Source: Streptococcus australis (GTDB taxonomy: Bacteria > Bacillota > Bacilli > Lactobacillales > Streptococcaceae). Taken from it: a stretch of DNA of 64,000 nt. Of this stretch, positions 1 to 8,930 are shown in pieces. Under the pieces are notes generated by a model, which made no database searches, was not told the origin of the DNA, and saw nothing but the letters and a program-made list of their open reading frames with translations. The DNA is taken from assembly GCF_003943615.1 (NCBI RefSeq), contig NZ_RJPZ01000001.1, positions 21,974 to 85,973 on the forward strand, written 5' to 3'. Numbering within the stretch: position 1 is the stretch's first letter; every line of letters starts with the position of its first letter. Position numbers and translations under genes: made by a program.

Positions 1-61
1 GCAATTTCACAATCCCTCTAAGCAAATTTATTGACATATTTCAGGGATTATGCTGATAGTA

Positions 62-79
62 TTGAAAATATTATCACAA
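62..79. promoter_or_regulatory. Rex-like operator upstream of nox
   Basis: TTGAAA-N6-TCACAA, an imperfect match to the Rex redox-repressor consensus TTGTGA-N6-TCACAA (right half perfect, left half 4 of 6). It lies about 17 bases before the nox -35 box. Rex control of NADH oxidase is known in other streptococci; binding here is inferred. Confidence 0.45.
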
Positions 80-95
80 ATTGTAAGCAAAAAAT

Positions 96-125
96 TTGGA
101 AACGATATCATTTTCATGTTATAAT
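96..125 (+). promoter_or_regulatory. nox promoter
   Basis: TTGGAA (96-101), 18-base spacer, TATAAT (120-125) with an upstream TG that makes an extended -10 element. The start codon follows 36 bases after the -10 box. Confidence 0.7.
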
Positions 126-161
126 TGTTAGGTAAATAAAATTAAAGGTAGGATTTTTTCT

Positions 162-1538
162 ATGAGTAAAATCGTAGTTGTGGGTGCTAACCACGCTGGA
201 ACTGCATGTATCAACACAATGTTGGATAATTTTGGAAACGAAAATGAAATCGTTGTTTTTGACCAAAACTCAAACATCTCATTCCTTGGATGCGGAATGG
301 CTCTTTGGATTGGTGAACAAATCGACGGACCTGAAGGCTTGTTCTATTCTGATAAAGAAAAATTAGAAGCTAAAGGTGCTAAAGTTTACATGAACTCACC
401 AGTTCTTTCGATCGACTACGACAACAAGGTTGTGACTGCAGAAGTTGACGGAAAAGAGCACAAAGAATCATACGAAAAATTGATCTTTGCAACTGGTTCA
501 ACTCCAATCTTGCCACCAATTGAAGGTGTTGAAATCGTTAAAGGGAACCGTGAATTCAAAGCGACTCTTGAAAATGTACAATTCGTTAAATTGTACCAAA
601 ATGCTGAAGAAGTTATCAACAAACTTGAAGACAAGAGCAAACACCTTGAGCGTATCGCTGTTGTCGGTGGTGGATACATCGGGGTTGAGCTTGCTGAAGC
701 ATTCGAACGTCTTGGAAAAGAAGTCGTTCTTGTTGATATCGTAGACACTGTCTTGAACGGATACTATGATAAAGACTTCACACAAATGATGGCTAAAAAC
801 TTGGAAGACCACAACATCCGTTTGGCACTTGGTCAAACTGTTAAAGCGATCCAAGGTGACGGTAAAGTAGAACGCTTGGTAACTGACAAAGAAACATTCG
901 ATGTGGACATGGTTGTTCTTGCGGTTGGTTTCCGTCCTAACACAGCTCTTGCTGATGGTAAGATCGAACTCTTCCGCAACGGTGCCTTCCTTGTAGACAA
1001 GAAACAAGAAACTTCAATTCCAGGTGTTTACGCTGTGGGTGACTGTGCGACTGTTTATGACAATGCTCGTAAAGACACTAGCTACATCGCACTTGCATCA
1101 AACGCGGTACGTACTGGTATCGTAGGTGCTTACAACGCTTGCGGATATGAGCTTGAAGGAATCGGTGTACAAGGTTCTAACGGTATCTCTATCTATGGAC
1201 TTCACATGGTTTCAACTGGTTTGACTCTTGAAAAAGCAAAAGCAGCAGGTTATAACGCTGTTGAAACTGGCTTCAACGACCTTCAAAAACCAGAATTTAT
1301 CAAACATGACAACCACGAAGTTGCTATTAAGATCGTTTACGATCAAGATAGCCGTGAAATCCTTGGTGCTCAAATGGTATCACGCGATGCTGCAATTTCA
1401 ATGGGTATCCACATGTTCTCATTGGCAATCCAAGAGCATGTAACAATTGAAAAATTGGCTTTGACTGACTTGTTCTTCTTGCCACACTTCAACAAACCAT
1501 ACAACTACATCACAATGGCAGCACTTACTGCTAAATAA
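162..1538 (+). CDS. nox: NADH oxidase, water-forming
   Basis: Cytoplasmic flavoenzyme that reduces O2 to water with NADH, regenerating NAD+ and removing oxygen in a cell without respiration. The 458 residues fit the family. Visible are the N-terminal FAD-binding strand (VVVGANHAG), the redox-active cysteine at residue 44 in FLGCG, a central NADH-binding GGGYIG near residue 168, and the second FAD motif AVGDCA near 290. Single-gene unit with its own promoter, a Rex-like site and a strong terminator. The single active Cys and family context favour the H2O-forming Nox over CoA-disulfide reductases, which look similar. Confidence 0.93.
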   Translation: MSKIVVVGANHAGTACINTMLDNFGNENEIVVFDQNSNISFLGCGMALWIGEQIDGPEGLFYSDKEKLEAKGAKVYMNSPVLSIDYDNKVVTAEVDGKEHKESYEKLIFATGSTPILPPIEGVEIVKGNREFKATLENVQFVKLYQNAEEVINKLEDKSKHLERIAVVGGGYIGVELAEAFERLGKEVVLVDIVDTVLNGYYDKDFTQMMAKNLEDHNIRLALGQTVKAIQGDGKVERLVTDKETFDVDMVVLAVGFRPNTALADGKIELFRNGAFLVDKKQETSIPGVYAVGDCATVYDNARKDTSYIALASNAVRTGIVGAYNACGYELEGIGVQGSNGISIYGLHMVSTGLTLEKAKAAGYNAVETGFNDLQKPEFIKHDNHEVAIKIVYDQDSREILGAQMVSRDAAISMGIHMFSLAIQEHVTIEKLALTDLFFLPHFNKPYNYITMAALTAK

Positions 1539-1546
1539 TGAAGTTC

Positions 1547-1574
1547 AAAAAAACGCTCACTAGGGCGTTTTTTT
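1547..1574 (+). terminator. nox terminator
   Basis: Ten-base stem (AAAAAAACGC / GCGTTTTTTT) with an 8-base loop, ending in a T run; the A run makes it usable from both sides. Confidence 0.85.
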
Positions 1575-1607
1575 GATTATCTCATACTCAAGAGCTGTGA
1601 AAAATAG

Positions 1608-1613
1608 TATAAT
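1608..1613 (+). promoter_or_regulatory. -10 box before the ClC gene
   Basis: TATAAT 34 bases before the start codon; no good -35 box is visible. Confidence 0.45.
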
Positions 1614-1646
1614 AAAGGCAATCAATCTTGGAGTTTAAGTGAATTT

Positions 1647-3188
1647 ATGAAACAAAGTCAGCAGATCCAAAAAGAATTTCAAGCGAGCTCAAGTTCTATT
1701 CTAACTCAGGTTAGCAGAGGTGTTTTAGTGGGACTTGTAGTTGGCGCCATCGTCTCGAGTTTTCGTTTTTTTATTGAACATTTCTTTCATTTTGTGCAGG
1801 GGCTATATAAGGAACTAGGAAGAAGTCCGATCAATTGGGTCATCATTCTCTCTATGTATATTTTTATTATTCTACTAGCTAGCCAACTAATCAAAAAGAA
1901 CCAAAATGTAAAGGGTTCCGGTATTCCACAAGTGGAAGCAGAATTAAAAGGATTGCTTCAAATAGACTGGTGGACTACCCTTTGGCAAAAATACATTTTA
2001 GGAACACTTTCAATTGCAAGTGGCTTAATGTTAGGTCGTGAAGGACCAAGTATCCAGCTTGGCGCTATGGGAGGCAAGGGGTTGGCTAAAAAACTTGCTC
2101 TTAGTCCAGTAGAAGAAAGGGCCTTGATTGCTAGCGGGGCCGCTGCGGGTTTGGCGGCAGCCTTTAATGCACCAATTGCGGGTCTTCTCTTTGTAGTAGA
2201 AGAAGTCTACCATCACTTTTCTCGGGTCTTCTGGGTATCTACCTTAGCTGCTAGTTTGGTAGCAAATTTTGTTTCTCTTAACATTTTTGGTCAAACACCT
2301 GTTCTAAATATGCCAGATCACATTCCCCATATCGATTTATCCAGCTATTGGATTTTCCTAGTCATGGGTGTTTTTCTGGGCGGAACTGGTTATTTCTATG
2401 AAATTACTGTTTTAAATATTGGTCGTGTTTATCAAAAGCTTGGTGCATATTTTAAGCTGGCTGTACCCTATTACCCATTCTTTGCCTTTCTTTTGATTTT
2501 ACCGATCGGTTATTATTTTCCTCACTTACTTGGTGGTGGCAATCAGCTGGTTTTGAATTTAGCCCATGTCCCACTTAGTATCCAGACGCTCATCTTTTAT
2601 TTTGGAGTGCGATTTATCTGGAGTATGATCAGTTACGGTAGTGGTCTTCCTGGTGGCATCTTCCTTCCTATCCTAGCTCTAGGCTCTGTCTTAGGAGCCT
2701 TGGTTGCTGCGGTGTTATTGCAGTTCGGTCTCATTCAGTCTAATCAACTGCCCTTGTTTGTCATTTTGGGAATGAGTGGTTATTTTAGTGCGATTTCGAA
2801 AGCACCCTTAACGGCTATGATTCTAGTGACCGAAATGGTTGGAGATATTCGAACCTTGATGCCGATTGGCTTGGTTACTTTGACAGCCTACATTACCATG
2901 GATCTACTAAAAGGAGCCCCCGTCTACGAGGCTATGCTAGAACAATTGATGCCTGAGGTGACCAGTGGTTCGGATGACTTAACCTTGATCGAAATTCCTG
3001 TATCAGAGAAAATAGCAGGTCGTCAAGTACGAGACTTGAACCTACCGAGAGACCTTCTAATCACTACTCACCAACATAATGGCAAAAATAGTACAGTGCA
3101 TGGCAGCACCCGTCTCTATCTCGGTGATAGTATCTACCTTGTAGTAAAAGAGACAGACATTGGTCGGGTGAAAGAGTTGCTCCTCTAA
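1647..3188 (+). CDS. ClC family chloride channel/antiporter with RCK-C domain
   Basis: Membrane anion transporter of 513 residues. The three selectivity signatures are present: GSGIP near residue 91, GREGP near 131 (with the gating glutamate), and GGIFLP near 335. VVEEV carries a glutamate at the position of the internal proton glutamate of E. coli ClcA, so H+/Cl- exchange is plausible; fluoride exporters usually have a different first motif. Residues about 447-513 form a soluble TrkA-C/RCK-C type tail, a ligand-sensing domain. A GGAG ribosome site precedes ATG 1647. No terminator is seen before the iron operon. Confidence 0.88.
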   Translation: MKQSQQIQKEFQASSSSILTQVSRGVLVGLVVGAIVSSFRFFIEHFFHFVQGLYKELGRSPINWVIILSMYIFIILLASQLIKKNQNVKGSGIPQVEAELKGLLQIDWWTTLWQKYILGTLSIASGLMLGREGPSIQLGAMGGKGLAKKLALSPVEERALIASGAAAGLAAAFNAPIAGLLFVVEEVYHHFSRVFWVSTLAASLVANFVSLNIFGQTPVLNMPDHIPHIDLSSYWIFLVMGVFLGGTGYFYEITVLNIGRVYQKLGAYFKLAVPYYPFFAFLLILPIGYYFPHLLGGGNQLVLNLAHVPLSIQTLIFYFGVRFIWSMISYGSGLPGGIFLPILALGSVLGALVAAVLLQFGLIQSNQLPLFVILGMSGYFSAISKAPLTAMILVTEMVGDIRTLMPIGLVTLTAYITMDLLKGAPVYEAMLEQLMPEVTSGSDDLTLIEIPVSEKIAGRQVRDLNLPRDLLITTHQHNGKNSTVHGSTRLYLGDSIYLVVKETDIGRVKELLL

Positions 3189-3217
3189 ATCGTTTTATTA
3201 AAGTTTTCTGACAATTG

Positions 3218-3246
3218 TTGAAAAATGAGAAAATCTTTGTTATAAT
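3218..3246 (+). promoter_or_regulatory. efe-tat operon promoter
   Basis: TTGAAA (3218-3223), 17-base spacer, TATAAT (3241-3246): near-consensus sigma-A promoter 37 bases before efeO. No convincing Fur or PerR box was seen around it. Confidence 0.8.
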
Positions 3247-3282
3247 AGACCACGTAAATAACGAATCCAGGAGAAAAGAACC

Positions 3283-4152
3283 ATGAAAAAACTTGCAGTA
3301 GCACTTTTATCTGTTGCTTTATTAACAGGATGTGCCAATTCATCCTCAAATAAAACCACCTCAAAAAGTTCCTCATCGACAGTGACCTTGTCTAAAGAAG
3401 ACCAAAAAGCTTTGGATCAGGCGACAAGCGAATACAAGGAGTTTGTGCAAGGCCAAATTGATCAATTGTTAAAAGACACAGAAGAATTTCAAAGAGTCCT
3501 CAAAAGTGGTGATTTAGAAGAAGCGAAGAAGGTCTATCCTTTGATTCGGATGTCTTATGAACGTTCTGAACCAATCGCTGAAAGCTTTGGAGAGTCTGAT
3601 GTCAAGATCGACTTCCGACTTGTTGACTATGTTGACGAAAACAAATCAGAAGAAGGTTGGTCTGGCTTCCACCGTATTGAACGCATCTTGTGGGAAGAAA
3701 ATACGACCAAGGGTACTGAAAAATATGCAGAGCAATTGGTCAATGATATCAAAGAACTGAAAGCTAAGATTGCTACTGTAGAAGTAACGCCAGATATGAT
3801 GTTGACAGGGGCGGTTGACCTCTTGAATGAAGTGGCTACACAAAAGATCACTGGGGAAGAAGAAATCTTCTCTCATACAGATCTCTACGATTTCCGTGCC
3901 AATATTGAAGGAGCTGAGAAAATCTTTGCTCTCTTCAAACCTCTCATTGAGAAGAAGGATGCCAAGCTAGTGAAAACTCTTGAGACAGAATTCAAGGCTG
4001 TGAATGACTTGTTAGACAAACATATGACGGATGAATCCAACTATAAATCATATACAGATCTAACAGAAGAGGATACCAAAGAACTAGCGGAAGCAGTAAC
4101 GAAATTGGGGGAACCTCTCTCTCAAATGGGAATCATTTTAAACGGTAAATAA
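3283..4152 (+). CDS. efeO: EfeO/EfeM-type iron-uptake lipoprotein (M75 imelysin family)
   Basis: Surface lipoprotein expected to bind iron and hand it to EfeU. A signal peptide ends in the lipobox LLTGC (Cys17), followed by a Ser/Thr-rich linker, then an imelysin-like helical domain containing GFHRIERILWE near residue 130, the HxxE metal site typical of M75 proteins. At 289 residues it is the short EfeM-like form without an N-terminal cupredoxin domain. First gene of a five-gene operon; efeB starts 2 bases after its stop. Confidence 0.9.
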   Translation: MKKLAVALLSVALLTGCANSSSNKTTSKSSSSTVTLSKEDQKALDQATSEYKEFVQGQIDQLLKDTEEFQRVLKSGDLEEAKKVYPLIRMSYERSEPIAESFGESDVKIDFRLVDYVDENKSEEGWSGFHRIERILWEENTTKGTEKYAEQLVNDIKELKAKIATVEVTPDMMLTGAVDLLNEVATQKITGEEEIFSHTDLYDFRANIEGAEKIFALFKPLIEKKDAKLVKTLETEFKAVNDLLDKHMTDESNYKSYTDLTEEDTKELAEAVTKLGEPLSQMGIILNGK

Positions 4153-4154
4153 CA

Positions 4155-5363
4155 ATGACAAAAGACGAAAAATTTTTTGAAAAGAAAATGGATCGTCGCG
4201 AATTTCTGAAAAAAGCAGGTATTGGGGGAGCAGGCTTAGCACTTGGTCTATCCGGTGCTTCTGCTTTTTTCGCTAATAAGGAGCAAGGATCCAAGAATAT
4301 CGCGGACGGTCAAGAAGAGATTAGTTTTTATGGCAAGCACCAGGCGGGGATTACAACCGCCATGCAAAAAAACATTTATTTTGTGGTGCTAGACCTCCAT
4401 ACAAAAGATAAAGAAGAAATCATCCAATTATTTAAGGATTGGACGGACTATAGTGAGAAGTTGGTCAACGGAGACTTAGTCAAAAAAGATGGATCCAACG
4501 CTCTCTTGCCACCAAGTGATACAGGTGAAACAGTTGGACTAAATCCTTATCGCCTCACCTTAACCTTCGGTGTTTCGGCTAGTTTTTTGACAAAATTAGG
4601 ACTTGAGAAGAAACGTCCTAAACTCTTCCGAGATTTGCCAGCTTTTCCTAAGGAACAGTTGAGAGAGAAGTATACGGGTGGTGATATCGTTATCCAGGCT
4701 TGTGCAGATGATGAGCAGGTGGCCTTTCATGCCGTCCGCAACCTAATCCGCAAAGGACGCAATAAGGTGACTATGAAGTGGAGTCAATCAGGCTTTGCTG
4801 CTATTGGGGATCGCATGGAAACACCGAGAAACCTCTTTGGTTTTAAGGATGGAACTGCCAATGTCACGACAGAGAAAGATTTTGATAAGGTAGTCTGGTC
4901 TGATAGTCAAGACTGGATGAAAAACGGCTCTTATATGGCTGTCCGCAGGATTATCATGCACTTAGAGACCTGGGACCGCACTAACCTACAGGAGCAAGAA
5001 AACACCTTTGGACGCTATAAAGAAAGTGGTGCACCGTTTGGAAAGAAAAACGAATTTGACGAAGTAGATCTTTCCCTCCTACCTGTTGACTCACATGTCC
5101 GTTTGGCCAAAGAAGTGGATTTACCCATTTTGCGCCGCTCTTATTCCTACTCTGATGGGATTGATCCGAAAACGGGGCAGTTTGATGCTGGATTACTCTT
5201 TATTGCCTTCCAAAAGGATCCAGACAGCTTTGTAAAAATTCAAACCAATCTTGGGGCAGTCGATAAGATGAATGAATACGTGACCCATATTGGCAGTGGC
5301 CTCTTTGCCTGCTTTGGAGGTGTGAAGAAAGGAGGCTACATTGGTCAAGACTTATTTGAATAA
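4155..5363 (+). CDS. efeB: EfeB, Tat-exported DyP-type heme peroxidase
   Basis: Deferrochelatase/peroxidase of the EfeUOB ferric uptake system, 402 residues, thought to oxidise ferrous iron or release iron from heme on the outer face. The N-terminus has a twin-arginine signal, DRREFLKK (Arg14-Arg15), before a Gly/Ala-rich hydrophobic stretch, so it should cross the membrane folded with heme. The DyP motif GFKDG (about residue 230) supplies the catalytic Asp. It sits beside tatC and tatA, and no other Tat signal is seen in the window. The efeU start lies inside its 3' end. Confidence 0.93.
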   Translation: MTKDEKFFEKKMDRREFLKKAGIGGAGLALGLSGASAFFANKEQGSKNIADGQEEISFYGKHQAGITTAMQKNIYFVVLDLHTKDKEEIIQLFKDWTDYSEKLVNGDLVKKDGSNALLPPSDTGETVGLNPYRLTLTFGVSASFLTKLGLEKKRPKLFRDLPAFPKEQLREKYTGGDIVIQACADDEQVAFHAVRNLIRKGRNKVTMKWSQSGFAAIGDRMETPRNLFGFKDGTANVTTEKDFDKVVWSDSQDWMKNGSYMAVRRIIMHLETWDRTNLQEQENTFGRYKESGAPFGKKNEFDEVDLSLLPVDSHVRLAKEVDLPILRRSYSYSDGIDPKTGQFDAGLLFIAFQKDPDSFVKIQTNLGAVDKMNEYVTHIGSGLFACFGGVKKGGYIGQDLFE

Positions 5364-7023
5364 ACTTCTAGTTGTCTTTGTAGCCTGTCTCTTTTTCATC
5401 GTATCGCCTGTCAAAGCAGAATCTTATAGCGATCTTTTTATCAAAATTACCGACGCGACGACAGCAGTTCGGGACAAGGATCAAGAGAAGGCTCACACGC
5501 TAGTAGCAGAGATAAAAGAAGAGTTTCTGAAGAAAGCCAATCATGATTCCAAGGCAGGAAAAGAAGTCCAGAAAAGTCTGGACTTGGAAGGCGAGATCAC
5601 AGAAAAGCAATTGGTGACTGTCTCCACTTCCTTGCTAGCCTTTGAAAAAGAGCAAAATCCAGTCGATCTGGATGCTGAAAAGGAAAAGCTAGAAACTCGC
5701 TTACGACCTTACTTTGAGAAGCTTCAAGAATCCATCACTGCAAAGGATCTCCAAGCAACACGTAAGGCCTACGCTGATTTAAACAATACCTGGACCCGGA
5801 ATGAAGCAGTTGTCAGAGATCATAGTACCGCTTATTACGGAAAGGTAGAAACAGCTATCTCCTTCTTGAGAAGTGCGATCGAAACAGAGCCTACAAACTT
5901 TGACTCCATCCAATCTTCTTACAATGACCTAAAGAATGTACTAGATCAATTTATCAGTGGGGAAAAGATCGAGGAAACCTCCACCAATCTGACCCTTTCA
6001 GACGGGATTAAGCTCCTCAAGAAAGCTCTTAGTCTCTTCCAAGCCAATGACACTAGCCAGGCTAGTCAAGTGATGAAAGAGTTCATTACCATTTGGCCAA
6101 CGATCGAAGGGGACGTCAGCACGACCAATCCAGCCCTCTATACCCGAGTGGAAAGCCAAAGTCCAGTCATTATGGTCAAGGGGAATGAAAGCAAGTATCA
6201 AAAGCAATTGGAAGCTCTGATTCGGGATCTGTCTGCCATTGATACCACTGCCTCTTATTCGGCGATTGACGCCATGTTGATCCTCTTGCGTGAAGGAGTC
6301 GAAGCGCTCTTAATTGTCATGGCCTTAGTGACCGTTCTCAAGTCAGCTAAATTGACCAAAGGCCTGAAATGGGTATATGCAGGGGCTATTTTAGGTATCC
6401 TGGCCAGTGCCGCCATTGCAGTTGCTCTTCAATTCTTATTCCCAGCTGTTACTTCAGCTTCCAACCGTGAGGTGATCGAAGGGGCAGTAGGGATCATCGC
6501 AGTATGGATGATGATTGTCATTGGGATCTGGCTACATCGCAAGTCCTCTGTTCAAAAATGGAACCAATTCATGGAGACGCAGATGAAGGCTGTGACTGCA
6601 ACTGGAAGTTTCATTTCTATGTTTGCTCTCAGTTTCTTAGCTGTCTTCCGAGAGGGAGCTGAGACCATTCTTTTCTATGTAGGGATCTTACCCCGTATTC
6701 GTTCCTTTGATTTCTTCCTAGGGATCGGCTTGGCTCTTGCAGTTTTAGCCATTCTTGCTATTCTCATGACCAAGGCAAGTCATCTGGTCAAGCCACATAA
6801 GATTTTCTTCCTCTTGACTTGGATGATTTATGCCCTGGCCTTTAAGATGCTAGGGGTGAGCCTACACGCCCTCCAATTAACCAATATGCTTCCCAACCAT
6901 ATCTTGAGTAATTTCCCAACCATTGATTGGGCAGGGATCTACCCGAGCTTGGAAGTTCTGAGTTGCCAAGTTTTATTCGTCCTGATTATCGGGATTGTGA
7001 CGGTGAAGCAGCATGAAAAATGA
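5341..7023 (+). CDS. efeU: EfeU, FTR1-family ferric iron permease
   Basis: Membrane Fe3+ permease. TTG at 5341 is chosen as start because an AAAGGAGG site (about 5328-5335) is correctly spaced and a signal-peptide-like sequence ending near VKAES follows. Residues about 25-305 are an extracytoplasmic helical extension that makes it much longer (560) than the roughly 280-residue E. coli EfeU. The permease part has both iron-channel motifs, REGVE near residue 317 and REGAE near 437, in about seven membrane segments. It overlaps efeB by 23 bases and tatC by 11 bases, so translation is probably coupled. Confidence 0.92.
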   Translation: MVKTYLNKLLVVFVACLFFIVSPVKAESYSDLFIKITDATTAVRDKDQEKAHTLVAEIKEEFLKKANHDSKAGKEVQKSLDLEGEITEKQLVTVSTSLLAFEKEQNPVDLDAEKEKLETRLRPYFEKLQESITAKDLQATRKAYADLNNTWTRNEAVVRDHSTAYYGKVETAISFLRSAIETEPTNFDSIQSSYNDLKNVLDQFISGEKIEETSTNLTLSDGIKLLKKALSLFQANDTSQASQVMKEFITIWPTIEGDVSTTNPALYTRVESQSPVIMVKGNESKYQKQLEALIRDLSAIDTTASYSAIDAMLILLREGVEALLIVMALVTVLKSAKLTKGLKWVYAGAILGILASAAIAVALQFLFPAVTSASNREVIEGAVGIIAVWMMIVIGIWLHRKSSVQKWNQFMETQMKAVTATGSFISMFALSFLAVFREGAETILFYVGILPRIRSFDFFLGIGLALAVLAILAILMTKASHLVKPHKIFFLLTWMIYALAFKMLGVSLHALQLTNMLPNHILSNFPTIDWAGIYPSLEVLSCQVLFVLIIGIVTVKQHEK

Positions 7024-7732
7024 AGATAGAAGGCTCACGATTGTAGAGCATTTAAGCGAGTTTAGACGACGCTTCATCGCTTGCATCCTTTGTTTTTTCC
7101 TTGTCTTTTGTGGAGCCCTCTTGTTTTCTGATCAGCTTTATGCCTACTTGACGGCTGGCTTTCGGGAAAAACTCTTGGTTCTCGGACCGAATGACATTCT
7201 AAGCATCTATCTGCAATTGGCAGGTTTAATGGCTTTTACCATCACCCTGCCCTTCACCCTCTTTCAAGTCTGGCAATTTGTAAAGCCAGCATTGAGAAAA
7301 GGAGAAGCAGGGGCTATTCTGCTCTATGTGCCAGCTAGTTTGATTTGTTTCTTACTAGGCTTATTCTTCGGCTATTATCTGGTTAGTCCAGCTATCTTAG
7401 AAGTCCTATTGAAGTTGGGACAAGGCCAGTTTACCATCCAGTTAACGGCACAGAACTACTTGACCTTCGTCTTTCATACGACCGTGCCTCTGGGTGTCTT
7501 ATTTGAATTGCCGGTCCTTGTAGCCTTTTTGACCTCGATTCATATCTTAACGCCAGACTGGTTAAGGCGCTATCGCCGAATAGCCTACTTTCTATTGCTA
7601 GTACTAGCCGTCATCCTGACCCCTGCTGATTTTATCAGTGACCTAGCAATGACTATGCCTCTTATCTTGCTCTATGAAGTGAGTCTAGGTATCAGTCGCA
7701 TTATCTATAACCGCATACAAAAAAGGAGATAA
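7013..7732 (+). CDS. tatC: TatC, twin-arginine translocase receptor subunit
   Basis: Polytopic inner subunit that recognises the twin-arginine signal. The 239 residues have about six membrane helices and the early TatC signature HLSEFRRR. The gene starts inside the 3' end of efeU and is followed by tatA after 2 bases, so the translocase is made together with its probable client EfeB. Confidence 0.95.
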   Translation: MKNEDRRLTIVEHLSEFRRRFIACILCFFLVFCGALLFSDQLYAYLTAGFREKLLVLGPNDILSIYLQLAGLMAFTITLPFTLFQVWQFVKPALRKGEAGAILLYVPASLICFLLGLFFGYYLVSPAILEVLLKLGQGQFTIQLTAQNYLTFVFHTTVPLGVLFELPVLVAFLTSIHILTPDWLRRYRRIAYFLLLVLAVILTPADFISDLAMTMPLILLYEVSLGISRIIYNRIQKRR

Positions 7733-7734
7733 AT

Positions 7735-7932
7735 ATGGGAATTTTACGTGATATCGGAGCACCAGGTCTGATTATTATTATCCTGGGAGCCCTCTTAATC
7801 TTTGGACCAAAGCGTTTGCCTGAGTTGGGTCACTCACTTGGAAAAATGTTCTCTGAATTCAAGTCAGCCGTCAACAATGGTGCCACTGAAAAAGAAGAGG
7901 ACAAAGAAAAGACTGATAAACTCGAAGAATAA
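7735..7932 (+). CDS. tatA: TatA, twin-arginine translocase pore subunit
   Basis: Sixty-five residues: one N-terminal membrane helix, the hinge FGPKRLPELG, an amphipathic helix, and a charged Glu/Lys tail. This is the minimal TatA/TatC type of Gram-positive system, with no TatB gene visible. Last gene of the iron operon; a terminator follows at about 8 kb. Confidence 0.95.
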   Translation: MGILRDIGAPGLIIIILGALLIFGPKRLPELGHSLGKMFSEFKSAVNNGATEKEEDKEKTDKLEE

Positions 7933-7996
7933 TTGCTTTCTTTTCATGATATTTTCTGACAGAACGATCTTGTCTTCTTTCATTTTACATAATAGC

Positions 7997-8050
7997 AAAA
8001 GCAGGAGGATAGAGTTAAAACGATATCTGAGTAAGAATCCTGCTTTTTGT
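7997..8050 (+). terminator. efe-tat operon terminator
   Basis: Stem AAAAGCAGGA / TCCTGCTTTTT with a long AT-rich loop, followed by TTTTTGTTATTTTT. Confidence 0.7.
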
Positions 8051-8121
8051 TATTTTTGAACAGTCTGAAAATTTTTGTAAATTACAAATTGAAAACAAAT
8101 CAAAATTTGATAGCGTTTTCC

Positions 8122-8150
8122 TTGAATCTAAAATAGGCCAGGAGTATAAT
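8122..8150 (+). promoter_or_regulatory. promoter of the 41-residue membrane peptide
   Basis: TTGAAT (8122-8127), 17-base spacer, TATAAT (8145-8150), 36 bases before the ATG of the small gene. Confidence 0.75.
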
Positions 8151-8186
8151 GGAGGGTGGAAAAAGTACATTAAAAAGGAGTGTGTC

Positions 8187-8312
8187 ATGATGATCATTAG
8201 TGTGATTTTTGCTGTAGCTTACTTCTTGCTGGTTGCCCTTGTTGCGGCTCTTGTTTTCCGAGCGATAGGAAAAATATTTGAGCTCTTCGATGGTTACCTG
8301 ATGTACCATTAA
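8187..8312 (+). CDS. small hydrophobic membrane protein (41 residues), unknown
   Basis: Short gene with its own consensus promoter, an AAAAAGGAG ribosome site 6 bases before ATG 8187 (a second ATG follows at once), and its own terminator, so it is very likely expressed. The product starts MMIISVIFAVAY, has one membrane helix covering roughly residues 2-28, then a short charged-aromatic tail with FELFDGYLMYH. The size resembles small membrane regulators or type I toxins, but no antisense RNA or named family is recognised. Confidence 0.7.
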   Translation: MMIISVIFAVAYFLLVALVAALVFRAIGKIFELFDGYLMYH

Positions 8313-8325
8313 GAGAGAAACAAGC

Positions 8326-8348
8326 CCACTCACTATGAGTGGTTTTTT
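8326..8348 (+). terminator. terminator of the small membrane gene
   Basis: Perfect 7-base stem CCACTCA / TGAGTGG with a 3-base loop followed by six T. Confidence 0.85.
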
Positions 8349-8363
8349 ACTATTAGACGGGAG

Positions 8364-8930
8364 ATGATGATGAAAACTGAATATGAAAAGATGATTGCTG
8401 GTGAGTTCTACAGTCCCATGGATCCAGAATTGAGGAGGTTGGCGCAAGAAGCTCGGACCAAGCAATTTGCCTTTAACCAAGAAGCAGATGGCGTAAAACG
8501 AAGCCAAATCATAAAAAGTTGGTTCGGGTCCACTGGGGAGAATCTTTCCCTACACCCTTTTTTGGCTTGTGATTATGGGGTGAATATCCACTTGGGAGAG
8601 AACTTTTATGCCAACTGGAACCTAACCATGCTAGATGTCTGCCCGATTAGGATTGGGAAGAACGCCATGATCGGTCCCAATTGCCAATTTCTCACTCCTC
8701 TTCATCCCCTGGATCCACACGAACGAAATGCAGGAAAAGAATATGGTGCTCCAATAACGATTGGAGATAACTTCTGGGCAGGTGGAGGAGCCATCATTCT
8801 TCCAGGTGTTACCCTAGGCGATAATGTCGTCGTCGGAGCAGGAGCTGTGGTGACAAAATCCTTTGGGGATAATGTAGTCTTAGCAGGAAATCCGGCCAGA
8901 ATCATCAAGGAAATCGAGGTGAAAGAATGA
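8364..8930 (+). CDS. maa: maltose/galactoside O-acetyltransferase family
   Basis: Left-handed beta-helix (hexapeptide repeat) acetyltransferase of 186-188 residues moving acetyl from acetyl-CoA to a sugar hydroxyl. It shows the Maa N-terminal cap (MIAGEFYSPMDPEL), the catalytic His in PLHPLDP near residue 114, and C-terminal coils with GAGAVVTKSF and GNPARIIKEI. Three ATG codons lie in a row; the third (8370) is best spaced from the GGGAG site, so the first two residues are doubtful. It overlaps the next gene by 4 bases (ATGA). Confidence 0.88.
   Translation: MMMKTEYEKMIAGEFYSPMDPELRRLAQEARTKQFAFNQEADGVKRSQIIKSWFGSTGENLSLHPFLACDYGVNIHLGENFYANWNLTMLDVCPIRIGKNAMIGPNCQFLTPLHPLDPHERNAGKEYGAPITIGDNFWAGGGAIILPGVTLGDNVVVGAGAVVTKSFGDNVVLAGNPARIIKEIEVKE

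Noticed and set aside
3181..3282. Fur or PerR box before efeO
   Set aside because: AT-rich sequence around the promoter does not form a convincing 15-19-bp palindrome.
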